Assembly: GCF_005780185.1 (NCBI RefSeq)
Contig: NZ_VBUI01000007.1
Coordinates: 62,001 to 126,000 of the forward strand
Reading direction: 5' to 3'
DNA from: Halomonas urmiana
Lineage (GTDB): Bacteria > Pseudomonadota > Gammaproteobacteria > Pseudomonadales > Halomonadaceae
Length of the DNA stretch: 64,000 nt
The stretch's first letter is position 1; each line of letters opens with the position of its first letter. Positions 54,460-63,525 of the stretch are shown here, piece after piece. The notes under the pieces were generated by a model. That model was not told where the DNA came from. It saw only the letters and a list, made by a program, of their open reading frames with translations, and ran no database searches. Made by a program: the position numbers and the translations under genes.

Positions 54460-55209
54460 ATGAACGAACGCAGTGCCCGGCGCCTCGCCCGGCTGAGGGA
54501 GGCCCTCGCCCATGGCGGCAGCCTGCGGCTGCACGAGGCCGCGGTGCTGTGCGGCGTCTCGCCGATGACCATTCGCCGCGACCTGGCCGCCTCCGAGGGC
54601 GGGCTGCAGCTGATGGGAGGCCACCTGGTGCGCAGCGACGATCCGCGCTATGCGCCGGTCTACGACCTGGCCGCCCAGCAGGATCGCCACGCCGCGGCCA
54701 AGCGCCGCCTCTGTCGGCTGGCGCTCGATCGCATCGCGACCGGCGACACCCTCTTCATCGACTGCGGCACGACCCTGATGCCGCTCGCCGCCGGTCTTCC
54801 CCGCGACCGCTCTCTCACCGTAGTGACCTACGCCCTCAACGTGGCCGAGGCGGTGAGCGTGCTCCCCGGGGTGCGCCTGATCCTGCTGGGCGGGCTCTAT
54901 CACGGTTCGTCGCGCTCCTTCGCCGGCGACGAGGTGGACGCCGCCATCCGCCGCCTCGGCATCAACAAGGCCTTCCTCTCCGCCGCGGGCGTGCACGAGC
55001 GCCAGGGCCTGACCTGCTTCCACTTCCATGAGGTGGCGCCCAAGCGGGCGGCCATCGCCACCGCGGCGCGGCGCCTGCTGGTGGTGGACGAGAGCAAGCT
55101 CGGGGTCATCCGCCCGATGCGCTTCGCCGGGCTCGATGACATCGACGAGATCGTCACCGACGCCACGGGCGACGAGCGCATCGTCGGGGGCGAGTCCGCC
55201 CGGCCCTGA
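54460..55209 (+). CDS. deoR: DeoR-family repressor of deoxynucleoside catabolism
   Basis: 249 residues. An N-terminal DeoR helix-turn-helix (about 20-55, VLCGVSPMTIRRDLAASEGG) is followed by a sugar-phosphate-isomerase-like sensor domain (DTLFIDCGTTLMPLA, NKAFLSAAGVHERQGLTCF). E. coli DeoR senses deoxyribose-5-phosphate. Divergence from nupC-deo and a DeoR-type palindrome between them strongly support this target. AGGAG is about 12 nt before the ATG, slightly far. Confidence 0.9.
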   Translation: MNERSARRLARLREALAHGGSLRLHEAAVLCGVSPMTIRRDLAASEGGLQLMGGHLVRSDDPRYAPVYDLAAQQDRHAAAKRRLCRLALDRIATGDTLFIDCGTTLMPLAAGLPRDRSLTVVTYALNVAEAVSVLPGVRLILLGGLYHGSSRSFAGDEVDAAIRRLGINKAFLSAAGVHERQGLTCFHFHEVAPKRAAIATAARRLLVVDESKLGVIRPMRFAGLDDIDEIVTDATGDERIVGGESARP

Positions 55210-55330
55210 GGTGGCGACTGCAGGAGGCGCATAAAGCTGTCCGGCATCAAGGCAGGACGCTCAAAGGGTTGCTAACTTGAAAGGCGACTCACCGAGAATA
55301 ACGACTATCCATCGTCTGGAGACACGCCCT

Positions 55331-56014
55331 ATGCAAGCCGCAGATGTCATGACGACCAACGTGATCACCGTTACCCCCGAGAGCGATGTCGGCGAGATCG
55401 CCAGCCTGCTGTTGGAACACGGCATCAGCGCCGTGCCGGTGGTCGATGCCGACGACCGGGTCCTCGGCATCGTCAGCGAGGGAGACCTGATGGCGCGGAT
55501 CGAGCCGGAGGAGGACGAGCGCCGCTCCTGGTGGCTCAGGATCTTCAGCGGCGGCGGCGATGCCGGGGACTACGTGAAGACCCACGGGCGCAAGGCGGGT
55601 CAGATCATGACCCCCAATCCCCTTACCGTGGACGAGAACGAGCCGCTGCACCACATCGCCTCACTGCTCGAGAAGCGCCGCATCAAGCGGGTGCCGGTGG
55701 TGCGCGACGGCAAGCTGGTGGGCATCGTCAGCCGCTCCAACCTGCTGCGCGGCTTCTCCGTGGCGCGCCAGCCGGCCGGCGGCGACGACGACCGCGCGAT
55801 CCGCGATGCCATCCTCAAGGAAGTGGACGAGAACACTGGCGTGATGGTCGACCGCCTCAACGTTATCGTCGCCGACGGCAAGGTGCAGCTGTGGGGGCTC
55901 GTCGAGAGCAAGGAGCAGCGCTGGGCCGTGCAGGTCGCCGCGGAGAACATCGACGGCGTCAAGGAGGTCGAGAACAACCTGGGCTTCGTGCCGCGGGGCG
56001 TGGGGACGGCCTGA
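55331..56014 (+). CDS. CBS-pair and BON-domain protein
   Basis: 227 residues. Two CBS motifs (about 1-60, ADVMTTNVITVTPESDVGE; and 90-150, AGQIMTPNPLTVDENEPLH) are separated by a charged linker, and a BON domain (about 160-225) follows, ending ENIDGVKEVENNLGFVPRG. CBS pairs bind adenosine nucleotides; BON domains often bind membranes or other proteins. It has no transmembrane helix. The ATG at 55331 follows GGAG; an in-frame ATG 54 bp earlier lacks a site. A terminator follows. Confidence 0.9.
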   Translation: MQAADVMTTNVITVTPESDVGEIASLLLEHGISAVPVVDADDRVLGIVSEGDLMARIEPEEDERRSWWLRIFSGGGDAGDYVKTHGRKAGQIMTPNPLTVDENEPLHHIASLLEKRRIKRVPVVRDGKLVGIVSRSNLLRGFSVARQPAGGDDDRAIRDAILKEVDENTGVMVDRLNVIVADGKVQLWGLVESKEQRWAVQVAAENIDGVKEVENNLGFVPRGVGTA

Positions 56015-56062
56015 GTTCGACCGCGCGCGTTTTTCCTGGTTTCGCGAGAGTTCGACACCAAC

Positions 56063-56096
56063 GACAGCGGGGCGGCCAGGAGGCCGCCCCGCTGTC
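56063..56096 (+). terminator. Terminator after the CBS/BON gene
   Basis: A 15-bp perfect stem, GACAGCGGGGCGGCC (56063-56077) with its complement at 56082-56096, and an AGGA loop. Tail AGTCATG, not T-rich; it probably serves the convergent aminotransferase gene also. Confidence 0.65.
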
Positions 56097-56189
56097 AGTC
56101 ATGCCATCTAGGCCATCCGCGGCGCGGCGGCTCTCTGGGAGAAACCTCGAGCTACGCCGCGAACCAAGTCGCGGACTAATTTTCGCGGA

Positions 56190-57326
56190 TCACGCCTCGG
56201 TGGCCTGCACCTTGGAAAGCGCTGCTTGCAGGCTCTCCAGGGTGCGCTCCGGGTGGTGGAGCTTGTCGAGGCCGAACAGGCCGATGCGGAAGGTGCGGAA
56301 GTGATCGCCCTCGTCGCACATCAGCGGCACGCCGGCGGCCACCTGGACGCCGGCCTCGAGGAACTTGGCGACGATGGCCTCGTCATCGGTGTAGCTGACC
56401 ACCACGCCAGGCGCCTCGAAGCCCGGCGCCGCCACGCTCCGGTAGCCATGTTTGGCGAGCATGTCTCGCACCAGGCGACCTACTTCACGCTGTTCGTCAC
56501 GCACCTTGTCGAAACCGTACTGCTGGGTCTCGCGCATCACGTCGCGCAGCTGGCGCAGGCCGTCGGTGGGCAGGGTGGCGTGGTAGGCGTGTCCGCCGCC
56601 CTCATAGGTCTCCATGATCGAGAGCCATTTCTTCAGGTCGCAGGCGAAGCTGGTGCTGGTGGTCTCCTCGATGATTTCGCGCGCCTGGCGAGAGAGCATG
56701 ACCATGCCGCAGCAGGGGCTGGCGCTCCAGCCCTTCTGGGGGGCGCTGACCAGCACGTCGACGCCGACGTCCTGCATGTCGACCCAGAGGGTGCCGGAGG
56801 CGATGCAGTCGAGTACCAGCAGGCCGCCCTCGTCGTGGATGGCGTCGGCGATCTTCTGCAGGTAGTCGTCCGGCAGCAGCATGCCCGAGGAGGTCTCGAC
56901 GTGGGGCGCGAAGACGATGTCCGGCTGCTGTTCGCGGATCGCCTCGACCACGTCCTCGATGGGCGGCGGCGCGAAGGGCGAGGTCGCATCGTCCTCGTCC
57001 AGCCGGCGGGCCTTGAGCACGTTGACGTCGGAGGGGATCTTGCCCATCGACAGGATCTGACTCCAGCGGTAGCTGAACCAGCCGTTGCGGATCACCAGGC
57101 AGCGACGGTCCTTGGCAAACTGGCGCGCCACGGCTTCCATGGCGAAGGTGCCGCTACCGGGCACGATGACCGTCGAGTGCGCGTGGTAGACCTCCTTCAG
57201 CGTGGCGGACACGTCGCGCATCACGCCCTGGAAGCTCTTCGACATGTGGTTCAGTGCCCGATCGGTATAGACCACCGAGTACTCGAGCAGTCCATCGGGG
57301 TCGACATCGGGTAGCAGTCCGGCCAT
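56190..57326 (-). CDS. Class-V PLP aminotransferase of the sulfonate cluster
   Basis: 378 residues, fold type I class V. The PLP lysine is Lys198 (SAPQKGWSA), the ring-stacking Asp is Asp173 (LVLDCIASG), and PGSGTFAMEAVARQF forms the phosphate-binding region. This is the alanine-glyoxylate/serine-pyruvate type of enzyme, with specificity unknown. The ATG at 57326 follows AGGGAG. It lies downstream of an IclR gene and close to xsc, so it may supply sulfoacetaldehyde by transaminating taurine, a job usually done by class-III enzymes (Tpa, Toa). That is inference. Confidence 0.85.
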   Translation of the reverse strand: MAGLLPDVDPDGLLEYSVVYTDRALNHMSKSFQGVMRDVSATLKEVYHAHSTVIVPGSGTFAMEAVARQFAKDRRCLVIRNGWFSYRWSQILSMGKIPSDVNVLKARRLDEDDATSPFAPPPIEDVVEAIREQQPDIVFAPHVETSSGMLLPDDYLQKIADAIHDEGGLLVLDCIASGTLWVDMQDVGVDVLVSAPQKGWSASPCCGMVMLSRQAREIIEETTSTSFACDLKKWLSIMETYEGGGHAYHATLPTDGLRQLRDVMRETQQYGFDKVRDEQREVGRLVRDMLAKHGYRSVAAPGFEAPGVVVSYTDDEAIVAKFLEAGVQVAAGVPLMCDEGDHFRTFRIGLFGLDKLHHPERTLESLQAALSKVQATEA

Positions 57327-57447
57327 TGCGGTCTCCCTGTTGTGGTACGGGCCATTGCGTATGCTCCAGAGCATATTCGCAATCACGCGTTCAGGCCAGT
57401 CGTCCCACGTCCGTCACAGGGCTATCGCCGTTGGCAACATCGCGCAA

Positions 57448-57530
57448 GGCTTTCCCGGCGACAGGCCTTCGAGGGGGCGCTGTGAATACCTCCCTGTACG
57501 CTACCTCCGCCTTCCCTGGCCTCCGGACCC
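57448..57530 (+). repeat. Interspersed repeat, copy 2
   Basis: GGCTTTC..GGCGACAGGC..GGGCGCTGTGAA..CTCCCTG..CGCTAC matches copy 1 at 9005-9092 (there on the other strand). It fills most of the gap between the aminotransferase start and the IclR stop. Confidence 0.55.
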
Positions 57531-57610
57531 CCTCTTCGACCTGTCCCCGGCGCCTTTCGCTTTCGAGGCCGAGCTAACTGCGATAGCCCTGACGTCCGTC
57601 AGGCGGCGGC

Positions 57611-58432
57611 TCAGCGCTCGCCGGCGGCGGCCTGGGCGACGTCCGAGAGCGCCTCGCGATTGATGGCGGCGATCTGCTCGGCGGCACGCTGCAGGGCCGG
57701 CAGGCACTCCAGCGCCTTGTCGCGGGTCATGCGCATGATCGGTGACTGGATGGCCAGTCCGGTGTTCGAGGGCCCGTCGGGGTTAGGGGCCAGTACCGCG
57801 ATGCACAAGAGCCCCGGCAGGAACTCCTCGTCGTCGAAGGCATAGCCCTGGCGCCCCACGGCCTCGATCTCGGCCTCGAGGGCCTCGGGATCGACGAGGG
57901 TGTTGTGCGTGAAGCTCTCCAGCGACATCTCGTTGAGCAGCCGCCGACGCTGCGCGGGTGCCATCTGGGCGAGGAAGAGCTTGCCGCTGGCCGAGCAGTG
58001 CACCGGCACCCGGGAGCCGGGGTGCAGATAGAAGCGTAGCGGCGCCGAGGTCTCCACGCGATCGAGATAGAGCACCTCGCCGCCGGAGAGCGCGGTGATG
58101 TTGCAGCTCTCGCCGACGTCGTCGACCAGCTTGCGCAGCACCGCGTGGCGGGCCCCGTGCACGGTATCGTTGAGGAGCAGCGACTCGGCCAGGCGGCGCA
58201 GGCGACTGCCCTTGCTGTAGTGGCGGCCGTCGGCCTCGCGCTGCAGCATGCCCGAGGTCTCGAGCTGCTGGAGCATGCGGTGCAGGGTGGGCTTGGGCAG
58301 GCCGGTCTCCTCGACCATACCCTGCAGCGTGAAGAACTGATCCTTCCCCGCGATCACCTCCAGCAGGGCCAGCAGGCGCTGTGCTGGCGTATCGCCCTCG
58401 AGGCGGCTCATCTCGGATCGATTGGTCGTCAT
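57611..58432 (-). CDS. IclR-family transcriptional regulator
   Basis: 273 residues. An N-terminal winged helix (about 15-80, MVEETGLPKPTLHRMLQQLETSGML) joins an IclR effector domain with SGGEVLYLDRVET, PVHCSASGKLFLA and FDDEEFLPGLLCIA. IclR proteins respond to small carboxylates and the like. Divergent from xsc with a candidate operator in between, so it likely controls sulfoacetaldehyde metabolism and perhaps the aminotransferase gene after it. Confidence 0.92.
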   Translation of the reverse strand: MTTNRSEMSRLEGDTPAQRLLALLEVIAGKDQFFTLQGMVEETGLPKPTLHRMLQQLETSGMLQREADGRHYSKGSRLRRLAESLLLNDTVHGARHAVLRKLVDDVGESCNITALSGGEVLYLDRVETSAPLRFYLHPGSRVPVHCSASGKLFLAQMAPAQRRRLLNEMSLESFTHNTLVDPEALEAEIEAVGRQGYAFDDEEFLPGLLCIAVLAPNPDGPSNTGLAIQSPIMRMTRDKALECLPALQRAAEQIAAINREALSDVAQAAAGER

Positions 58433-58542
58433 ATCGGCTCTCCCTTTGGCCTCAAGGTAATTTGTTCCTGAAAAGAAATCAATTTGTACCGTTTTATGGA
58501 ATTTTGTTGACGGCTCGCCGATGCAGCGCTACTTTTTGATCA

Positions 58543-58561
58543 GGTTCCAGATATCGGAACC
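58543..58561. promoter_or_regulatory. Inverted repeat GGTTCC-N7-GGAACC
   Basis: A perfect 6-bp-arm palindrome, AT-centred, 94 bp before the xsc ATG. Two GGTATC elements follow it. IclR-family proteins bind short palindromes of about this size; the adjacent regulator is the likely ligand. Confidence 0.5.
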
Positions 58562-58654
58562 ATTGGTATCAAAAAAATAAAGTCTCGGTATCAACACAAT
58601 AACGAGATGGCACCAACGCCAGATCCGACACCCAGCGCTCCCATGGAGGTTCCC

Positions 58655-60475
58655 ATGAGCACCCAAGACACCACAGACACCCGCCAGGTCGTGAAAGGCA
58701 AGCAGACGATGACGCCCTCGGAGGCCTTCGTGGAGACCCTGGTCGCCAACGGGGTGACCGACATGTTCGGCATCATGGGCTCGGCCTTCATGGACGCCAT
58801 GGACATCTTCGCCCCGGCCGGCATCCGCCTGATTCCGGTGGTCCACGAGCAGGGCGCGGCGCACATGGCCGACGGTTATGCTCGCGTCTCCGGCCGCCAC
58901 GGCACGGTGATCGGCCAGAACGGCCCGGGCATCTCCAACGCCGTGACCGGCATCGCCGCGGCCTACTGGGCGCACACCCCGGTGGTCATCGTCACCCCCG
59001 AGACGGGCACCACCGGCATCGGCCTGGGCGGCTTCCAGGAGTGCCAGCAGCTGCCGATGTTCCAGGAGTTCACCAAGTACCAGGGCCACGTGACTCACCC
59101 GTCGCGCATGGCCGAGTATACCGGGCGCTGCTTCGACCGGGCGATGTCCGAGATGGGCCCGACCCAGCTGAATATCCCGCGGGACTACTTCTACGGCGAG
59201 ATCGAATGCGAGATTCCCGAGCCGGCGCGTCTCGACCGCGGCCCGGGCGGCACCCGCACCCTCAATGAGGCGGCCGAGCTGCTGGCCAAGGCCGAGTTCC
59301 CGGTGATCGTCTCCGGCGGCGGCGTGGTCATGGCCGATGGCGTCGACGCCTGCCAGGCGCTGGCCGAGCGGCTCGGCGCGCCGGTGGTCAACAGCTACCA
59401 GCACAACGACTCCTTCCCGGCCAGCCACCCGCTGTGGTGCGGCCCGCTGGGCTACCAGGGCTCCAAGGCCGGCATGAAGCTGATCGCCCAGGCCGACGTG
59501 GTGGTGGCGCTAGGCACTCGCCTGGGGCCGTTCGGTACCCTGCCGCAGCACGGCCTGGACTACTGGCCGAAGGACGCCAAGATCATCCAGATCGACGCCG
59601 ACCACAAGATGCTGGGCCTGGTGAAGAAGATCGCGGTGGGCATCTGCGGCGACGCCAAGGACGCCGCCGAGGCGATCACCGAGCGCCTGACCGGCCGTGA
59701 CCTGGCCTGCGACGCCACCAAGGACAGCCGCGCCGAGCAGATCGCCAGCGAGAAGGACGCCTGGGAGCGCGAGCTCGACGAGTGGACCCACGAGAAGGAC
59801 CCGTTCAGCCTCGACGCCATCGACGAGGCCCAGGGCGAGACGCCGTTCTCCGGCGGCGAGTACCTGCACCCGCGCCAGGTGCTGCGTGAGCTCGAGAAGG
59901 CCATGCCCGAGGACGCGATGGTCTCCACCGACATCGGCAACATCAACGCCGTAGCGCACAGCTACCTGCGCTTCGAGAAGCCGCGCAGCTTCTTCGCGCC
60001 GATGAGCTTCGGCAACTGCGGCTACGCCTTTCCCACCATGATCGGGGCCAAGGTAGCCGCGCCGGAGCGTCCGGGGATCGCCTACGCCGGCGACGGCGCC
60101 TGGGGCATGAGCCTGATGGAGACCATGACCGCGGTGCGTCACGACATCCCGGTGACCGCGGTGGTGTTCCACAACCGCCAGTGGGGTGCGGAGAAGAAGA
60201 ACCAGGTGGAGTTCTACAACCGTCGCTTCGTGGCCGGCGAGCTGGACAACCAGAGCTTCGCCGAGATCGGCCGCGCGATGGGCGCCGAGGGCATCACCGT
60301 GGATCGCCTCGAGGACGTGGGCCCGGCGCTGAAGAAGGCGGTGGACCTGCAGATGAATGAGGGCAAGACCTGCATCATCGAGATCATGTGCACCCGTGAG
60401 CTGGGCGACCCCTTCCGCCGCGACGCGCTGAAGAAGCCGGTGCGCCTGCTCGAGAAGTATCAGGACTACGTCTGA
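58655..60475 (+). CDS. xsc: Sulfoacetaldehyde acetyltransferase
   Basis: 606 residues of a thiamine-diphosphate enzyme. The catalytic Glu65 (VHEQGAAHMADGYAR), the ThDP motif starting GDGAWGMSL, and the Xsc-specific C-terminus ending RLLEKYQDYV are present. Xsc converts sulfoacetaldehyde plus phosphate to acetyl phosphate and sulfite. GGAGG is 6 nt before the ATG; an in-frame upstream start (58607) has no such site. A strong terminator follows, yet the pta gene is 92 bp on, completing the route to acetyl-CoA. Confidence 0.96.
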   Translation: MSTQDTTDTRQVVKGKQTMTPSEAFVETLVANGVTDMFGIMGSAFMDAMDIFAPAGIRLIPVVHEQGAAHMADGYARVSGRHGTVIGQNGPGISNAVTGIAAAYWAHTPVVIVTPETGTTGIGLGGFQECQQLPMFQEFTKYQGHVTHPSRMAEYTGRCFDRAMSEMGPTQLNIPRDYFYGEIECEIPEPARLDRGPGGTRTLNEAAELLAKAEFPVIVSGGGVVMADGVDACQALAERLGAPVVNSYQHNDSFPASHPLWCGPLGYQGSKAGMKLIAQADVVVALGTRLGPFGTLPQHGLDYWPKDAKIIQIDADHKMLGLVKKIAVGICGDAKDAAEAITERLTGRDLACDATKDSRAEQIASEKDAWERELDEWTHEKDPFSLDAIDEAQGETPFSGGEYLHPRQVLRELEKAMPEDAMVSTDIGNINAVAHSYLRFEKPRSFFAPMSFGNCGYAFPTMIGAKVAAPERPGIAYAGDGAWGMSLMETMTAVRHDIPVTAVVFHNRQWGAEKKNQVEFYNRRFVAGELDNQSFAEIGRAMGAEGITVDRLEDVGPALKKAVDLQMNEGKTCIIEIMCTRELGDPFRRDALKKPVRLLEKYQDYV

Positions 60476-60496
60476 TCGAACGTGCTGCAACGTGTT

Positions 60497-60523
60497 CCCC
60501 CGGCGCTGCCGGGGGCTTTTTTG
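60497..60523 (+). terminator. Rho-independent terminator after xsc
   Basis: CCCCCGGC (60497-60504) and GCCGGGGG (60508-60515), loop GCT, followed by CTTTTTTG. A textbook intrinsic terminator. It separates xsc from pta, allowing more xsc than pta transcript. Confidence 0.88.
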
Positions 60524-60567
60524 TCTGAGGACTGCCGCGCCGTGCGGCAGGCACAAGAGGCCATCGC

Positions 60568-61584
60568 ATGAAAGCCTTGAATCAGATTCTCGAGCGCGCG
60601 CGCCGCGATCCCCGGCGCATCGTGCTCTGCGAGGGCGAGGATGAGCGCATCCTGAGCGCGGCCGCGAAGGCGGCGGAGCAGGGCATCGCCCAGATCCTCC
60701 TGGTGGGAAGCCGCGCAGGCATTACCGCGGCCGCTAAGCGCTGCGGCGTCGACCTGGCGGCGGTCGAGGTGATCGACCCGGCCGACTCGCCCCTGACCGA
60801 CGACCTGGCGCGGGCGCTACTGGCGCTGCGCGAGAAGAAGGGCATGACCCCGGAGCAGGCCGCGACGGCGATACGCGAGCCGCTCTGCTTCGCCAACATG
60901 CTGGTCCGCGAGGGGCACGCCGACGGCACCGTGGCGGGGGCGGTGAACACCACCGCCGACGTGGTGAGAAGCGCCATCCAGCTGCTGGGGCTGGCCCCGG
61001 GCAGCAAGCTGGTCTCGAGCTTCTTCCTGATGATGCTCTGCAAGCCCTTCCACAGCCTCAAGGGCGGCATGATCTTCTCCGACTGCGGCCTGGTCATCGA
61101 TCCCGGCGCCGGGGAGCTCGCCCAGATCGCCATGGCCGCCGCCGACAGCGCCCAGGCGTTGCTCGACGAGGCGCCGCGGGTGGCCATGCTGTCGTTCTCG
61201 ACCAGCGGCAGCGCCCGGCACGGTAGCGTCGAGAAGGTCGTGCAGGCCGCCCGCGAGGTGAAGGCCGCCCGGCCGGAGCTCGCCATCGATGAGGACGTAC
61301 AGCTCGACGCCGCCATCGTGGCCGAGATCGCCGAGCGCAAGCTGCCCGACTCGAAGGTCAAGGGCAACGCCAACGTGCTGATCTTTCCGGACCTGGAGGC
61401 CGGCAACATCGGCTACAAGCTGGCCGAGCGGATCGGCGGCGCCGAGGCCATCGGCCCGCTGCTGCAGGGCCTGGCCAAGCCGGCCAACGACCTCTCCCGG
61501 GGTTGCAGCGTCGATGATATCTTCCATGTGATCGCGGTGACCACGGTGCAGGCGCAGAGCCTGTCGGCCGCCGGCGAGGCCTGA
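60568..61584 (+). CDS. pta: Phosphate acetyltransferase (short form)
   Basis: 338 residues, the short Pta lacking an N-terminal regulatory domain. Conserved segments: CEGEDERILSAA, ANMLVREGHADGTVAGAV, VVRSAIQLLGLAPGSKLVSS, and the C-terminal GPLLQGLAKPANDLSRG. It turns the acetyl phosphate made by Xsc into acetyl-CoA. Its position directly after xsc matches known sulfonate-degradation clusters. Confidence 0.95.
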   Translation: MKALNQILERARRDPRRIVLCEGEDERILSAAAKAAEQGIAQILLVGSRAGITAAAKRCGVDLAAVEVIDPADSPLTDDLARALLALREKKGMTPEQAATAIREPLCFANMLVREGHADGTVAGAVNTTADVVRSAIQLLGLAPGSKLVSSFFLMMLCKPFHSLKGGMIFSDCGLVIDPGAGELAQIAMAAADSAQALLDEAPRVAMLSFSTSGSARHGSVEKVVQAAREVKAARPELAIDEDVQLDAAIVAEIAERKLPDSKVKGNANVLIFPDLEAGNIGYKLAERIGGAEAIGPLLQGLAKPANDLSRGCSVDDIFHVIAVTTVQAQSLSAAGEA

Positions 61585-61606
61585 TGGTCATCACCGGCAC
61601 TGCGCC

Positions 61607-62392
61607 ATGGCCCCCTGGACCCTGACGATGGAGCCCGGGGCGCTCGCGGCGACGCTCGCCATCATGGGCGTGGCCGGCTACCTGCATACGGTGTCGGGAT
61701 TCGGCCTCGGCATGATCGTGATGGGCGCCGCCGGGGGGCTAGGCGTGGCCTCGGTGCCGGTGCTGGCGGCGGTGGTCAGCCTGGTGACCCTGGTCAACAG
61801 TGCCGTCGCCCTGCCGGGGAAATGGCGCGGCCTGGGAGCGCACCGGATCATGGCGCTCGCGGTGGGCATCGTGCCCTCCATCATGGTGGGCGTCTGGCTG
61901 CTGTCGTGGCTGGACGCCACCTTCACGGTGCTGCTCACCCTGCTGCTGGGCGCCCTGGTGCTGTCCGGGGGCATCAGCATCGGCTTGCAGCCCCGTCCTC
62001 GCCACGCCGAATCCCGCTCCTGGACCTTCGCCGCGAGCGGCGTCTTGACGGGACTCTGCGGCGGGCTCTTCGGCGTTCCCGGGCCGCCGGTCATCTACCA
62101 CTGCTACCGCCAGCCGCTGCCGCTGGAGACGATCCGACTGCTGCTGATCCTGTGTTTCGCGATCACCTCCGGGGTGCGCACCCTCTATGTCGCGAGCCAT
62201 GGCGGGCTGACCGGTGACGTCTGGCAGCTCGCCCTGTGGTCGATGCCGGTGGTGGGCGGCACGACCTGGCTCGGGCGGCGCTACCCCCCGCCGTGCTCCG
62301 CCGGACTGATGCGTCGGCTGGCCATGCTGACCCTGATCGGACTGGGTGCAGTGATCCTGCTGAAAGGCGTACTTTTGCTGGCGTCGGGCTAG
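61607..62392 (+). CDS. TauE/SafE-family permease, copy 1
   Basis: 261 residues with about eight hydrophobic helices and the two-repeat TauE/SafE pattern. YLHTVSGFGLGMIVMGAA and GLCGGLFGVPGPPVIYHCY are the family hallmarks. In taurine and other C2-sulfonate clusters such proteins are proposed to export the sulfite released by Xsc. No good ribosome site lies before ATG 61607 or ATG 61628, so the start is uncertain. It is 22 bp after pta and likely co-transcribed. Confidence 0.88.
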   Translation: MAPWTLTMEPGALAATLAIMGVAGYLHTVSGFGLGMIVMGAAGGLGVASVPVLAAVVSLVTLVNSAVALPGKWRGLGAHRIMALAVGIVPSIMVGVWLLSWLDATFTVLLTLLLGALVLSGGISIGLQPRPRHAESRSWTFAASGVLTGLCGGLFGVPGPPVIYHCYRQPLPLETIRLLLILCFAITSGVRTLYVASHGGLTGDVWQLALWSMPVVGGTTWLGRRYPPPCSAGLMRRLAMLTLIGLGAVILLKGVLLLASG

Positions 62393-62633
62393 TATTACCG
62401 GCGTTATCCTGGCATCTTACGTCGCCTTTTTCAGGGCATAGGCGAGATCCGTGGTGTCATCCCGGTGCGAGGAAGCGCGCGCCATCAGGATTGGCGGGGC
62501 CGATGCCCGCCACGCGGTGTCGACGTCTCGTCGCTATTGATGTGCATGCCATGTGCATGCATGCGCGTGGCTACGCTCCCCCTTCCGAGCGACCCGCGTC
62601 AGGACGGAAGCCGCAAACAGGATCGAAAGCATC

Positions 62634-63383
62634 ATGACCCTCGAGGTACTACTCTCCTTCATCGCCATTGCCGCCATCGCCGGCTACTTCCAGACGGTGA
62701 CCGGCTTCGGGCTGGGCATGATCGTGATGGGCGCGACCAGCGGGCTTGCTGTCGCACCCGTGGCCTCGGTCGCCGCGGTAGTCAGCCTGATGATGCTGGC
62801 CAACAGCGCGGTGGCACTGCCGGGCAAGCTGAAGCATCTCGACATGGCGGTGATCGGGGCCACCGTGCTCGGCATCGTGCCGGCGACCGTGATCGGCGTA
62901 TTGCTGCTCGACGTAATGAGCGGCAGCGCCGAGAGCGTGCTGCGCATCGCCCTGGGCCTGCTGGTGTGCTATGGCGGGCTCAGCCTGGTGCTGCGCCCCC
63001 GACAGCGCGAGACCCTCTCCTCGCGGGGCAGCTTCTTCCTCAGCGGTGCGCTCTCGGGGCTCTGTGGCGGGCTCTTCGGCATCGCCGGGCCGCCGGTGAT
63101 CTACCAGTGCTATCGCCAGCCGCTGCCTCCGGTGGCGATCCGCAACATGCTGATCCTGATGTTCGCCTGCACCTCGGGCATGCGTACCCTGTTCGTTGCC
63201 GCCACGGGCGGGCTGGATCTCGAGATCTTCATGCTCACCGCCTGGGCGATTCCCGTGGTGGCAATGGTCACCTATGCTGGACGGCGCTGGCCGCCCCGGC
63301 TCTCACCCCTGGCCATGCGCCGGGTCGCCTTCGTCACGCTGATGGTGATCGGCGGCGGGCTGATCGTCTCCGAACTGATTTAG
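62634..63383 (+). CDS. TauE/SafE-family permease, copy 2
   Basis: 249 residues and a clear paralogue of the previous gene: YFQTVTGFGLGMIVMGAT, VVSLMMLANSAVALPGKL and CGGLFGIAGPPVIYQCY line up segment by segment. Likely also a sulfite or organosulfonate transporter. A 241-bp gap before it contains a 9-bp direct repeat (ATGTGCATG, twice near 62540-62560) and no gene, so it may have its own promoter. AGGATCG lies about 12 nt upstream of ATG 62634. Confidence 0.88.
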   Translation: MTLEVLLSFIAIAAIAGYFQTVTGFGLGMIVMGATSGLAVAPVASVAAVVSLMMLANSAVALPGKLKHLDMAVIGATVLGIVPATVIGVLLLDVMSGSAESVLRIALGLLVCYGGLSLVLRPRQRETLSSRGSFFLSGALSGLCGGLFGIAGPPVIYQCYRQPLPPVAIRNMLILMFACTSGMRTLFVAATGGLDLEIFMLTAWAIPVVAMVTYAGRRWPPRLSPLAMRRVAFVTLMVIGGGLIVSELI

Positions 63384-63429
63384 CTGGTGTAAGAAGCGGC
63401 GGTGTAGGCGGCGCGCCGCCTGGGGAGCA

Positions 63430-63449
63430 CCGCCGGCCAACGCCGGCGG
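63430..63449. terminator. Hairpin between convergent TauE and Lin0512 genes
   Basis: CCGCCGGC (63430-63437) and GCCGGCGG (63442-63449) with a CAAC loop. No T-run. Just beyond is a run of near-repeats of the type TCCTTACTCCTTATCCCTATTCC split here as TCCTTAC, TCCTTAT, TCCCTAT, TCCTTAC (63473-63501). Confidence 0.45.
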
Positions 63450-63525
63450 GGGAGGGGCCTCTGCGCTCGGCGAGTCCTTACTCCTTATCCCTATTCCTTA
63501 CTCTGCACCTCCTGCTTCCCAGTCG

